Origin: Kribbella aluminosa
Lineage (GTDB): Bacteria > Actinomycetota > Actinomycetes > Propionibacteriales > Kribbellaceae
Direction: 5' to 3'
Length of the DNA stretch: 64,000 nucleotides
Assembly: GCF_017876295.1 (NCBI RefSeq)
Contig: NZ_JAGINT010000001.1
Span: 3,534,001-3,598,000, forward strand
The translations under genes were made by a program, and so were the position numbers. Below the pieces are notes generated by a model. That model was not told the origin of the DNA, made no database searches, and was given only the letters and a program-made list of their open reading frames with translations. Position 1 is the stretch's first letter. Each line of letters opens with the position of its first letter. Positions 17,827 to 25,361 of the stretch are shown one piece after another.

Positions 17827-18585
17827 TCAGGCCTTCCCGCTGATCAGCTCGAGACTGCCGCCGGTGCGCCGGCCGATCCCTTCGAACAGCGCCATCGCGG
17901 CCGTGTTGGTCTCGTCGACCTCCGCGGTGGCCTCGGTGTTGTGGAGGGCGTGGCTCAGGAGGGCTCGGGCGATGCCGCGCCGGCGCTCGGCGGCCAGCAC
18001 CGCGACCAGCCCGATCCGCGGGCGCCTTGTCCGCGTCGCCACCCGGAGCAGTCCGACGTACCGGCCGTCGCGGACGGCGACCGTGTACTTCGCCGGGTCG
18101 AGCGGCCGCGTCCCGCCCTGCCAGGGCAGCACTTCCGCGGGCATGGTGTGCCAGCCGGGGCCGGCCCCGACCTCGGCGCGGATCGCCTGGTCCAGCTCAC
18201 GCAACGGCGCCTCGTCGGCGGTGGTGATGGTCACCCCGGCGGGCACTGCCGCCGGGATGGGTCCGCTGGGTACGGCGAACTCGGACTCGCGCCGCGCGAC
18301 CACGAAGCCGGCCCGTTCCCAGTCGGCCGTGAGTTCACGGTCGGTCTCGTCGACCACGGTGTACCGCGGCGCCGGCTGATCGGCCAGCATCGCTACGGCG
18401 AGCCGGTCGAAGATGGCGTCCTGCCAAGTGTCGATGCTGAGAAAGGTCCGCCCGTCGAGCCGCCGCGACGCGTACCCGCGTCCGACGGTCAGGTCGTCCT
18501 GCACTGCATGCCACTGGTTCTCGGCGACGCGCGAGATCGTCACCGGCCGGGCACCGAGGCCCGGCCTGAAAGGCAAAGAGTTCAT
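17827..18585 (-). CDS. GNAT-family N-acetyltransferase
   Basis: 252 aa, ATG at 18585 preceded by GAAGGGA. C-terminal GNAT fold: acetyl-CoA pyrophosphate loop [17 protein letters not shown] (about 208-224, RxxGxG/A) after the strand RIGLVAVLA, and [12 protein letters not shown] near 235. The N-terminal half is a second, degenerate acyltransferase-like module. It is translated just before IF-1 (stop to start 2 bp), so the two are co-expressed. Substrate unknown; a drug or a translation component would fit the context. Upstream lie a leader ORF and competing hairpins. Confidence 0.75.
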   Translation of the reverse strand: MNSLPFRPGLGARPVTISRVAENQWHAVQDDLTVGRGYASRRLDGRTFLSIDTWQDAIFDRLAVAMLADQPAPRYTVVDETDRELTADWERAGFVVARRESEFAVPSGPIPAAVPAGVTITTADEAPLRELDQAIRAEVGAGPGWHTMPAEVLPWQGGTRPLDPAKYTVAVRDGRYVGLLRVATRTRRPRIGLVAVLAAERRRGIARALLSHALHNTEATAEVDETNTAAMALFEGIGRRTGGSLELISGKA

Positions 18586-18591
18586 AGGTGT

Positions 18592-18621
18592 TCCCTTCGG
18601 GAGCTTCTCGAGGCGCTCCCG
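18592..18621 (-). promoter_or_regulatory. stem-loop beside GNAT ribosome site
   Basis: On the minus strand CGGGAGC (18621-18615) pairs with GCTCCCG (18604-18598), 7 bp with a 10-base loop, and the second arm runs straight into the GAAGGGA ribosome site (18598-18592). The first arm can alternatively pair with GCTCCC inside the leader ORF (18667-18662). Confidence 0.5.
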
Positions 18622-18633
18622 ACGACACCTACG

Positions 18634-18690
18634 TCAATCGCCCGCCCGTGACCACGCGGGAGGGAGCACCCACTGCGCTACAGCGTTCAT
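18634..18690 (-). CDS. putative 18-aa leader peptide
   Basis: ATG at 18690 with a GGAGGT ribosome site 9 bases upstream encodes MNAVAQWVLPPAWSRAGD and stops at 18634, 48 bases before the GNAT start. The ORF contains a GCTCCC segment able to compete for the hairpin at the GNAT ribosome site, the geometry of a translational attenuator. Too short to prove by coding statistics. Alternative: chance ORF between genes. Confidence 0.4.
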   Translation of the reverse strand: MNAVAQWVLPPAWSRAGD

Positions 18691-18716
18691 CGGGGCATCA
18701 CCTCCAGGCGTGATCG

Positions 18717-18881
18717 TCACGGACGACGAAAAGGTAGCAGCCCGGCCGCCGCGCCGGTCAACCGATTTTCGCGCGACCAGTTCTCGAGTTCGTCCGCGGT
18801 GAGTACGTCGTATGCGGGCGCCGCCAGTTCGTCGGTGAGTGCCTCGACCCGCTCTGCTCCGATTGCGGAGATGACCTGCAT
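18717..18881 (-). pseudogene. C-terminal fragment of an unknown gene
   Basis: MQVISAIGAERVEALTDELA and YDVLTADELENWSRENRLTG, ending GLLPFRRP, read like the C-terminal 54 residues of a helical protein with normal codon use. Upstream in the same frame the sequence becomes Arg/Pro-rich and non-coding-like, and no ribosome site is seen. Probably the tail of a gene cut by rearrangement in this accessory stretch. Confidence 0.35.
18731..18769 (-). promoter_or_regulatory. possible WhiB7-type promoter for leader-GNAT-infA
   Basis: Minus strand: TTGACC (18761-18756), 19-base spacer, TACCTT (18736-18731), with an AAAAT run ending 3 bases upstream of the -35. An AT-rich patch just upstream of the -35 is the hallmark of WhiB7/WblC-dependent promoters. 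It lies inside the end of the fragment above, which weakens the call. Confidence 0.35.
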
Positions 18882-19041
18882 GGTTGCGTCGTGGACAGTG
18901 TTCTCGGCGGGAGACGGCAGATGGCGCTCGGCATCACCGCGCGAGCGTCTGGCCCGGTCCCGAGGTCGACGCAGTGCCGACAGGTGGGGGCGGTAGGGCC
19001 TGCGAGCTTGGCGCGGCTGGCACTGGGATCGTGTGGCGGCG

Positions 19042-19602
19042 TTAGATCGGGCTGGTTGGGGTGAAGTAGTCGGCACTCCAGGGCACGAGGTCGAATGTGC
19101 TGGCCTCGAGCTGCAGGGGACCGCGGGATATAGAGGTGGCGGATATCTTGAGGATTGCCCCGGACTCGTCATCTTCGGTGATGGAGACTGGTGTGAAGCG
19201 CGAGTCCTGCAGGTCGTGGGCGTCGTATCGATGGACGGCGCGACCGAGGAATTGGTCAGTGGTGCTGGTCCGGGTTACCGCTGATGGGTGTAGGCCGAGC
19301 CAGGCGCAGAGTGATGACAGGTCGCGTAGTGCGGGAGCTTCGGGTGCCTTGGGGGACACCCATGCGACCTCTTCGTCGGGGTTGCTCGTGGGCGCCGTGG
19401 TGTCCTCGACCCAGATGAGTTCCCCGGTGCTGGATCGCACGGCGATCTGATCGCGTGCGATCCAGCAGCGGAGTGTGCGTGGAGCGAAACGAATCGCTCC
19501 GGTTGAGCGAACTGTCATCACTGCGATGTCGGGCAGCTTGAACTGGCCGGCCGGTGGCCGAGACGGAAAGCTCATCGACCAGCTGTTCGTGTCACTGCCC
19601 AT
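19042..19602 (-). CDS. hypothetical protein, accessory region
   Basis: 186 aa; ATG at 19602 with an AGGAGG site 7 bases upstream, which argues for a real gene. Codon GC is visibly lower than in neighbours. No family recognised. Predicted mixed alpha/beta, no membrane segment; notable blocks are STGAIRFAPRTLRCWIARDQ, LIWVEDTTAPTSNPDEE and SLCAWLGLHPSAVTRTSTTD. The position beside an IS element and its composition suggest horizontal acquisition. Confidence 0.6.
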   Translation of the reverse strand: MGSDTNSWSMSFPSRPPAGQFKLPDIAVMTVRSTGAIRFAPRTLRCWIARDQIAVRSSTGELIWVEDTTAPTSNPDEEVAWVSPKAPEAPALRDLSSLCAWLGLHPSAVTRTSTTDQFLGRAVHRYDAHDLQDSRFTPVSITEDDESGAILKISATSISRGPLQLEASTFDLVPWSADYFTPTSPI

Positions 19603-19832
19603 GTCGCGGTCCTCCTAGACCTCCAGCACAGTGTGGCTGCGCCCGAGTACGAGTCACCCGCGTGCAAGACACCGTCGGGCCGAGCGTAGCCGCGCCCGTG
19701 CGTTCGGAACGTCCCGTGGCCCTCGGCAGCAACGCAAGTTGCGGATTGGCCCCAGTACTGGATCGGGGCGACCGTCTCTCCATTCGAGCCCAGGCGGGTA
19801 GGACAGCGAGGTGGGTTTGTTCGAGTACCCAT
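19572..19832 (-). CDS. doubtful 86-aa ORF
   Basis: MGTRTNPPRCPTRLGSNGET continuing with APIQYWGQSATCVAAEGHG, overlapping the start of the next gene by 31 bp. Gly/Thr/Tyr content is plausible for protein but no ribosome site or family is visible. The rest of 19603-19905 shows nothing else I can name. Confidence 0.2.
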   Translation of the reverse strand: MGTRTNPPRCPTRLGSNGETVAPIQYWGQSATCVAAEGHGTFRTHGRGYARPDGVLHAGDSYSGAATLCWRSRRTATWAVTRTAGR

Positions 19833-19905
19833 GGCAGCTTCCGATGAGCACCGTGTCTGTCTTCGAGCCTCCGGATCCGATGGTCCACGACGGACTAGGG
19901 CCGGG

Positions 19906-19920
19906 ACTAGTGTGGGCCAG
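19906..19920. repeat. left direct repeat (target duplication) of IS
   Basis: ACTAGTGTGGGCCAG, matching 21362-21376 (ACTAGTGGGGGCCAG) at 14 of 15 positions and abutting the IS end exactly. Confidence 0.8.
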
Positions 19921-21361
19921 TGTGATGTCTCAGGACATGGGTGACAGTTCTGTATCAGGACATCGGTGACACTGGATGTGTCAGGACATCGGTGACGGTT
20001 CGGGGTCTTGGGGTGGGCCGCGGGGGCGCCCGTTGCCGACGTAGGTCACTCCGGGCGTGGGCCTGGTGTGTTCGATGAGGATCTCGCCTTCCAGGTCGGT
20101 GACGGTGATCTTGTCGCCGGGTTTGTCGCCTTCGGTGATGACGAGGACCTGCTGGAAGCCTCGTCGCCCGTCGACCATGTATTGGACCTTGTCCAGGTAG
20201 AAGGCGCCGTTGGGGGTCAGTGTCTTGATGACGGTGTCGGCGGGCAGGTCTGTGGGTGCCGGTGTGGGGACGGGGCGGGGCCGGCTTGGGGGACGGCGGA
20301 TCAGGTCGCGGGTGGGGCGGGGCGCCTCGGCCTTCGCGGTGACTTCCCAGGCGGTCTGGGGTGTGATGCGGCCGGGCAGTGCTTGGTGGGGGCGCTGGGT
20401 GTTGTAGATGTGGTCGAAGGCGTCGACCTGGGCCTGCAGTTCGTCGAGCGTCTCGGCGAGTGGCTGTTTGTCGAGGTAGCGGAACAGGGTTCGGTGGAAG
20501 CGTTCGTTCTTGCCCTGGGTGGTCGGCTTGTAGGGTTTGCCGGTGATCGGCTCGACGCCTAGTGCCATCACGTGGACGACGAGTTGGCCCAGGAGTCCGC
20601 GGCGTGACGGGTTGAGCGCGATCCCGTTGTCGGACAGCAGCCGTTGCGGCACGCCGTGGGCGGTCACGGCCTTGTCGAACACGACGATCGCGGCCTCGGT
20701 GGTCTCGCCCCACGCGACGTGGGAGGCGAGTGCGTAGCGGGAGTGGTCGTCGATGAGCTGGAAGATCACGCATTTGCGCCCGCGGGTGAGCACGTACTCG
20801 GTGGCGTCGAGCTGCCAGCAGGCGTTCGGGGCCGGATACACGAACCGGCGCCACGCCGCCCTCGGCTTCTTGCGCGGTTCCAGCCGCGCCACGCCGGCCC
20901 GCCGGAAGATCCGGGCCAGTGACGCGACCGACGGCACCAGCTCCAGGCCCATTGCGTGCATCTTGTCGTGCACGCTGATCGGGCCGCAGTCCAGCCCCGA
21001 CTGCTCGAGTGCAGCCCGGACCCCGATCGCCTGCCGCTCGACCTCGTCGGCCAGCTTCGACGGGCTCGACTTCGGTCGCCGCGACCTCGGCTCCAACGCT
21101 GCCGCAGGCCCGTCAGCCAGGGCGCGCCGCCGGATCTCGTAGAACGTCTTGCGCGAGATGCCGTGCTCGGCGCAGAACGTCGAGACCGCCCCGCGAGGCG
21201 CATCAGACGGCCACTGCGTGATCGCGAGACGGACACGAGGATCGATGGGTTCATTGGCAGCCACCGCCCGAGCCTCGGCGCGGAAGTGTCACCACCAAGA
21301 ATCCTTGCAGTGTCACCGATGTCCTGATGCAGAACCGTCACCGAAGTCCTGAGACATAACA
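19921..21361 (-). mobile_element. IS481-family insertion sequence, complete
   Basis: 1441 bp with terminal inverted repeats of 54 bp (49 identical) beginning TGT: left TGTGATGTCTCAGGAC, right (reverse complement) TGTTATGTCTCAGGAC. Each end contains repeated TCAGGACATCGGTGAC-like motifs (three left, two right), the likely transposase binding sites. One full transposase gene fills the element. The element lies 30 bp upstream of the dnaE2 LexA box, so it replaced or displaced whatever was upstream but left the dnaE2 promoter intact. Confidence 0.9.
19981..21264 (-). CDS. IS481-family DDE transposase
   Basis: 427 aa. N-terminal HTH (about 24-60, FCAEHGISRKTFYEIRRRAL), then an RNase H-like integrase core with D153 (WQLDATEY), D212 (LLSDNGIA) and E254 (GKNERFHRTL), all present. 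C-terminal beta-rich domain (DTVIKTLTPNGAFYLDKVQY). The stop lies within the third TCAGGACATCGGTGAC motif of the left end. The enzyme appears intact and the element may be mobile. Confidence 0.92.
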   Translation of the reverse strand: MAANEPIDPRVRLAITQWPSDAPRGAVSTFCAEHGISRKTFYEIRRRALADGPAAALEPRSRRPKSSPSKLADEVERQAIGVRAALEQSGLDCGPISVHDKMHAMGLELVPSVASLARIFRRAGVARLEPRKKPRAAWRRFVYPAPNACWQLDATEYVLTRGRKCVIFQLIDDHSRYALASHVAWGETTEAAIVVFDKAVTAHGVPQRLLSDNGIALNPSRRGLLGQLVVHVMALGVEPITGKPYKPTTQGKNERFHRTLFRYLDKQPLAETLDELQAQVDAFDHIYNTQRPHQALPGRITPQTAWEVTAKAEAPRPTRDLIRRPPSRPRPVPTPAPTDLPADTVIKTLTPNGAFYLDKVQYMVDGRRGFQQVLVITEGDKPGDKITVTDLEGEILIEHTRPTPGVTYVGNGRPRGPPQDPEPSPMS

Positions 21362-21376
21362 ACTAGTGGGGGCCAG
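21362..21376. repeat. right direct repeat (target duplication) of IS
   Basis: ACTAGTGGGGGCCAG; see left copy. Length 15 bp is within the range reported for IS481 insertions. The single mismatch suggests the insertion is not very recent. Confidence 0.8.
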
Positions 21377-21390
21377 CCAATTTCCGTTCT

Positions 21391-21406
21391 TCGAACAGGT
21401 GTTCTA
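21391..21406. promoter_or_regulatory. LexA/SOS box of dnaE2
   Basis: TCGAACaggtGTTCTA, overlapping a TATTCT -10 candidate (21405-21410) 20 bases upstream of the dnaE2 ATG. Expected for a damage-inducible polymerase. Confidence 0.9.
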
Positions 21407-21430
21407 TTCTTCTGGTGGGAGGTGCATTCG

Positions 21431-24400
21431 ATGGGATATAACAATCCACCGATAAAGTGGTCGGAGCTGGAGCGGAAGCTGTCGGATCGCTCCCGGCCGG
21501 GGAGCCATGGTGGGCGGCCGGTGACGGCCGACGGTGGGGACAGTCCGGCGTGGTCGCAGCACCGGGGGCCGTATGTGCCGGAGCCGGTTCGGCGGCCGGA
21601 GCATGCGGTGCCGTATGCGGAGCTGCACGTGCATTCGAATTTCTCCTTCCTGGACGGGGCCTCGCAGCCGGAGGACCTGGTCGAGGCCGCCGTTCGGCAG
21701 GGGTTGCATGCGCTGGCGTTGACCGATCACGACGGGTTCTACGGCGCGGCGCGGTTCGCCGAGGCCGCCGCGGCGTACTCGTTGCCGACGGTGTTCGGGG
21801 CGGAGCTCTCACTCGGGCTGACCGGCCCGCAGAACGGGGTGGCCGACCCGGAGGGCAGTCACCTGCTGGTGCTGGCCGAGGGACAGGAGGGGTACCACAA
21901 ACTCGCCGGTGAGATCACCGAGGCGCAGTTGAAAGGCGGGGAGAAGGGGAAGCCGGTCTACTCACTGGAGCGGTTGGCCGCCGAGGGGCGTGACCAGTGG
22001 GTGATCCTGACCGGCTGCCGCAAGGGGCTGGTCCGGCAGGCGCTCGAGCTCGGCGGGCGGGCCGACGGCCCGGCCGCGGCCGGGCGTGAGCTGGACCGGC
22101 TGACCGCGTTGTTCGGCAAGGACCGGGTGGTCGTCGAGCTGATCGACCACCACCTGCCCGCCGACACCACGCGGAACCGGATCCTGGCCGCGCTGGCCGC
22201 CGACCGCGGCCTCCCGGTAGTTGCCACGAACAACGTTCACTACGCGACCCCGGCGCAGTACCGGCTGGCGTCCGCGCTGGCCGCCGTCCGGGCCCGGCGG
22301 GACCTGGACGCGATGGACGGCTGGCTGCCGTCGAGCGGGATGGCGTTCGTGCGTTCCGGCGCGGAGCTGACCGCGCGGTTCCGGCGGTACGACGGGGCGG
22401 TGGCGCGGTCGGTGACGCTCGCGGACCAGCTCGCGTTCGACCTGGCGCGGGCGAAGCCGAAGCTGCCGCTGCGCGACGTACCGGAGGGAGAGACGCCGAT
22501 GTCGTGGCTGCGGGTGCTGACGTTCGAGGGCGCGGCCCGGCGGTACGGGACACGCGAGCAGCGGCCGGATGCCTATCAGCGGCTGGAGCGGGAGCTGGCC
22601 GTGATCGAGGAGAAGGAGTTCCCGGGGTACTTCCTGATCGTGGAGGACATCGTCCGGTTCGCCCACGACCACGGGATCCTCTGCCAGGGCAGGGGGTCGG
22701 CGGCGAACTCCGCGGTCTGCTACGCGCTCGGGATCACCGCGGTGGACAGCATCCTCTACGACCTGCCGTTCGAGCGGTTCCTCGCGACGACGCGCGCCGA
22801 GGAGCCGGACATCGACGTCGACTTCGACTCCGGGCGCCGCGAGGAGGTGATCCAGCACGTCTACCAGAAGTACGGCCGGCGCAACGCGGCCCAGGTGGCG
22901 AACGTGATCTCCTACCGCCCGAAGTCCGCCGTCCGCGACATGGCGAAGGCCCTCGGGTACTCCGTCGGTCAGCAGGACGCGTGGTCGAAACAGGTGGACG
23001 GCTGGAGCCCAGAGATCACGTCGACCCAGCACGACATCCCGCCGCAGGTGGTGGCGATGGCGAGCGAGCTGCTGAAGTTCCCGCGGCACCTGGGGATCCA
23101 CTCCGGCGGGATGGTGCTGACCGAGCGGCCGGTCGGTGAGGTGGTGCCGATCGAGCACGCCCGGATGGAGAACCGCACGGTCCTGCAGTGGGACAAGGAC
23201 GACTGCGCGTGGATGGGGCTGGTGAAGTTCGACCTGCTCGGGCTCGGCATGCTGGCCGCGCTGCAGTACTGCCTGGACATGGTCCGGGAGCAGATCGGCG
23301 AGTCCTGGGAGCTGCACACGATCCCGCGCGAGGAGGCCGGGGTCTACGACCAGCTCTGCCGGGCGGACTCGGTGGGCGTGTTCCAGGTCGAGTCCCGGGC
23401 ACAGATGGCGACGCTGCCGCGGCTGAAACCACGACGGTTCTACGACCTGGTCACCGAGATCGCGCTGATCCGGCCGGGCCCGATCCAAGGCGGCGCCGTG
23501 CACCCGTACATCCGCCGCCGGACCGGGGAGGAGCCGATCACCTACCTGCATCCGAAGCTGGAGCCGGTGCTGCAGCGGACCATGGGCGTGCCGCTGTTCC
23601 AGGAGCAGCTGATGCAGATGGCGATGGCGGTCGGCGAGATCGACGGCGACGAGGCCGACCTGCTGCGCCGCGCGATGGGGTCGAAACGCGGCATCGAGCG
23701 GATCTCCTCACTGAAGGAGAAGCTGTACGCCGGGATGGCCGGCAACGGGATCACCGGCGACCTGGCCGACGACATCTACGCCAAGATCGAGGCGTTCGCG
23801 AACTTCGGGTTCGCCGAGTCGCACTCGATCAGCTTCGCGCTGCTCGTCTACTCCAGCACCTGGCTGCGGCTGCACTACCCGGCGGCGTTCCTGGCCTCGC
23901 TGCTCCGGGCGCAACCGATGGGGTTCTACTCGCCGCAGTCCCTGGTCGCGGACGCCCGCCGGCACGGTGTCGAAGTACGGCGTCCGCAGCTGCAGCTGTC
24001 CGGTGTCGACGCCGGGCTCGAGCTGCTCGTCGACGGACAGCAGCTCACCGGGCCGACCGGGTCGCCGGCCTGTCTGGACGATCCGCAGCCACCGGTCGGG
24101 CCGTTCGACCCGAAGGCGCCGTCCGACACCACGGCGCACCGCCGGGACGGGGCGTTCGCGGTCCGGCTCGGGCTCGCCGAGGTGCGCACGGTGGGGGAGA
24201 AGGGCGCGAAGCTGATCGTCGAGGAGCGGGACCGCGGCGGGCCGTTCACCGAGATGGCCGACCTGGTCCGGCGGACCGGGATCACCGCGGCGCAGGTCGA
24301 GGCGCTGGCGACCGCCGGGGCGTTCGACTGCTTCGGCCTGGACCGGCGGCAGGCGCTCTGGGAGGCGGGCCGCGCGGCCGAGGAACGCCCGGGCCGGCTG

Positions 24401-24856
24401 GCCGGGATCAGCGCGGCCGGTCCGCCGCCGACACTGCCCGGGATGAGCGACGTCGAGGCCGACATGGCCGACCTGTGGTCGACCGCGATCACCACCACCA
24501 GCCACCCGATGGAACGCGTCCGCGAACAGCTCCGCGCCGAAGGCATCCTGTCCGCCGCCCAGCTCCGCGAGGCCCCGAACGGCGCCCGCGTCCGGGTCGC
24601 CGGTGTCGTCACCCACCGCCAGCGGCCGGCCACCGCCTCCGGCGTCACGTTCATGAACCTCGAGGACGAGACCGGCATGGCGAACATCGTCATCACCGTC
24701 GGCTGCTGGCACCACCACGCCGCCGTAGCCCGCAACGCCGCCGCCCTCATCATCCGCGGCCGCGTCGAGCGCGCCGGCGAAGTAACCAACCTCTCCGCCG
24801 AACACCTCCAACGCCTCCCCCTGGCCGCCCGCACCAAATCCCGCGACTTCAGATAA
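21431..24856 (+). CDS. dnaE2: error-prone DNA polymerase III alpha (DnaE2)
   Basis: 1141 aa. ATG 21431 chosen over GTG 21422 because GGGAGGTG lies 8 bases upstream and the family begins MGxNNPP. PHP domain from about 66 (ELHVHSNFSFLDGAS), palm with QGRGSAANSAVCYALG and catalytic aspartates in PDIDVDFDSGRRE (about 458-470), helix-hairpin-helix region near 940, and a C-terminal OB fold (VRVAGVVTHRQRPAT). It lacks the C-terminal replisome-binding extension of DnaE1. It works in SOS mutagenesis, normally with ImuA'/ImuB, which are not adjacent here. Confidence 0.93.
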   Translation: MGYNNPPIKWSELERKLSDRSRPGSHGGRPVTADGGDSPAWSQHRGPYVPEPVRRPEHAVPYAELHVHSNFSFLDGASQPEDLVEAAVRQGLHALALTDHDGFYGAARFAEAAAAYSLPTVFGAELSLGLTGPQNGVADPEGSHLLVLAEGQEGYHKLAGEITEAQLKGGEKGKPVYSLERLAAEGRDQWVILTGCRKGLVRQALELGGRADGPAAAGRELDRLTALFGKDRVVVELIDHHLPADTTRNRILAALAADRGLPVVATNNVHYATPAQYRLASALAAVRARRDLDAMDGWLPSSGMAFVRSGAELTARFRRYDGAVARSVTLADQLAFDLARAKPKLPLRDVPEGETPMSWLRVLTFEGAARRYGTREQRPDAYQRLERELAVIEEKEFPGYFLIVEDIVRFAHDHGILCQGRGSAANSAVCYALGITAVDSILYDLPFERFLATTRAEEPDIDVDFDSGRREEVIQHVYQKYGRRNAAQVANVISYRPKSAVRDMAKALGYSVGQQDAWSKQVDGWSPEITSTQHDIPPQVVAMASELLKFPRHLGIHSGGMVLTERPVGEVVPIEHARMENRTVLQWDKDDCAWMGLVKFDLLGLGMLAALQYCLDMVREQIGESWELHTIPREEAGVYDQLCRADSVGVFQVESRAQMATLPRLKPRRFYDLVTEIALIRPGPIQGGAVHPYIRRRTGEEPITYLHPKLEPVLQRTMGVPLFQEQLMQMAMAVGEIDGDEADLLRRAMGSKRGIERISSLKEKLYAGMAGNGITGDLADDIYAKIEAFANFGFAESHSISFALLVYSSTWLRLHYPAAFLASLLRAQPMGFYSPQSLVADARRHGVEVRRPQLQLSGVDAGLELLVDGQQLTGPTGSPACLDDPQPPVGPFDPKAPSDTTAHRRDGAFAVRLGLAEVRTVGEKGAKLIVEERDRGGPFTEMADLVRRTGITAAQVEALATAGAFDCFGLDRRQALWEAGRAAEERPGRLAGISAAGPPPTLPGMSDVEADMADLWSTAITTTSHPMERVREQLRAEGILSAAQLREAPNGARVRVAGVVTHRQRPATASGVTFMNLEDETGMANIVITVGCWHHHAAVARNAAALIIRGRVERAGEVTNLSAEHLQRLPLAARTKSRDFR

Positions 24857-24895
24857 CCGGCGGCCGCGGCGGTACCTTCAGAGCGAGGAGGAGCC

Positions 24896-25336
24896 ATGAC
24901 AGTCGACGTACTGACCGAGATCGTGATCGAGCGTCCGGTGGCGGTGGTGGCGGAGTACGCCGGGGATCCGTCCAACGCCCCGCGGTGGTACGCGAACATC
25001 GAGTCCGTGAACTGGCGGACCGAGCCGCCCGTGGGCGTCGGATCGCAGCTGGACTTCGTCGCGCACTTCCTGGGGCGGCGGCTGGCCTACACCTATGACG
25101 TGGTCGAGCTGGTCCCTGGCCGGCGGCTGGTGATGCGGACGGCGCAGGGGCCGTTCCCGATGGAAACGAGCTACGAGTGGGTGCCGGCGGGTACGGGTTC
25201 GACCCGCATGACGTTGCGGAACCGTGGTGAGCCGACAGGGTTCGCCGGGGTCGCGGCGCCGCTGATGACTGCCGCGATGCGGCGAGCGAACAACAAAGAC
25301 CTCACCCGGTTGAAGGAGCTTCTCGAAGCGCAGTGA
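24896..25336 (+). CDS. SRPBCC-family (START-like) protein
   Basis: 146 aa, ATG with GAGGAGG 6 bases upstream. Polyketide-cyclase-like fold: N-terminal TEIVIERPVAVVAEYAGDPS, central beta strands YTYDVVELVPGRRLVMRTAQ and a long C-terminal helix (MTAAMRRANNKDLTRLKELL). Hydrophobic ligand binding is expected for the fold; ligand unknown. It follows dnaE2 by 39 bp and may be cotranscribed. Confidence 0.8.
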   Translation: MTVDVLTEIVIERPVAVVAEYAGDPSNAPRWYANIESVNWRTEPPVGVGSQLDFVAHFLGRRLAYTYDVVELVPGRRLVMRTAQGPFPMETSYEWVPAGTGSTRMTLRNRGEPTGFAGVAAPLMTAAMRRANNKDLTRLKELLEAQ

Positions 25337-25361
25337 GACGGCAGGTCGCCGGATGAACGTC

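Noticed and set aside
17576..18379. Plus-strand open frame following the 17541 SOS box
   Set aside because: It is antisense to IF-1 and GNAT, which have clear families; its own translation has none.
18598..18690. T-box riboswitch in the GNAT leader
   Set aside because: The conserved GGTGGNACCGCG-type motif and a Stem I specifier loop are absent, and the downstream gene is not an aminoacyl-tRNA or amino-acid gene.
18634..18700. tRNA-like string TAGCGCAGTGGGTGCTC in the GNAT leader
   Set aside because: D-arm resemblance only; no anticodon arm of 5+7+5, no T-loop and no acceptor stem.
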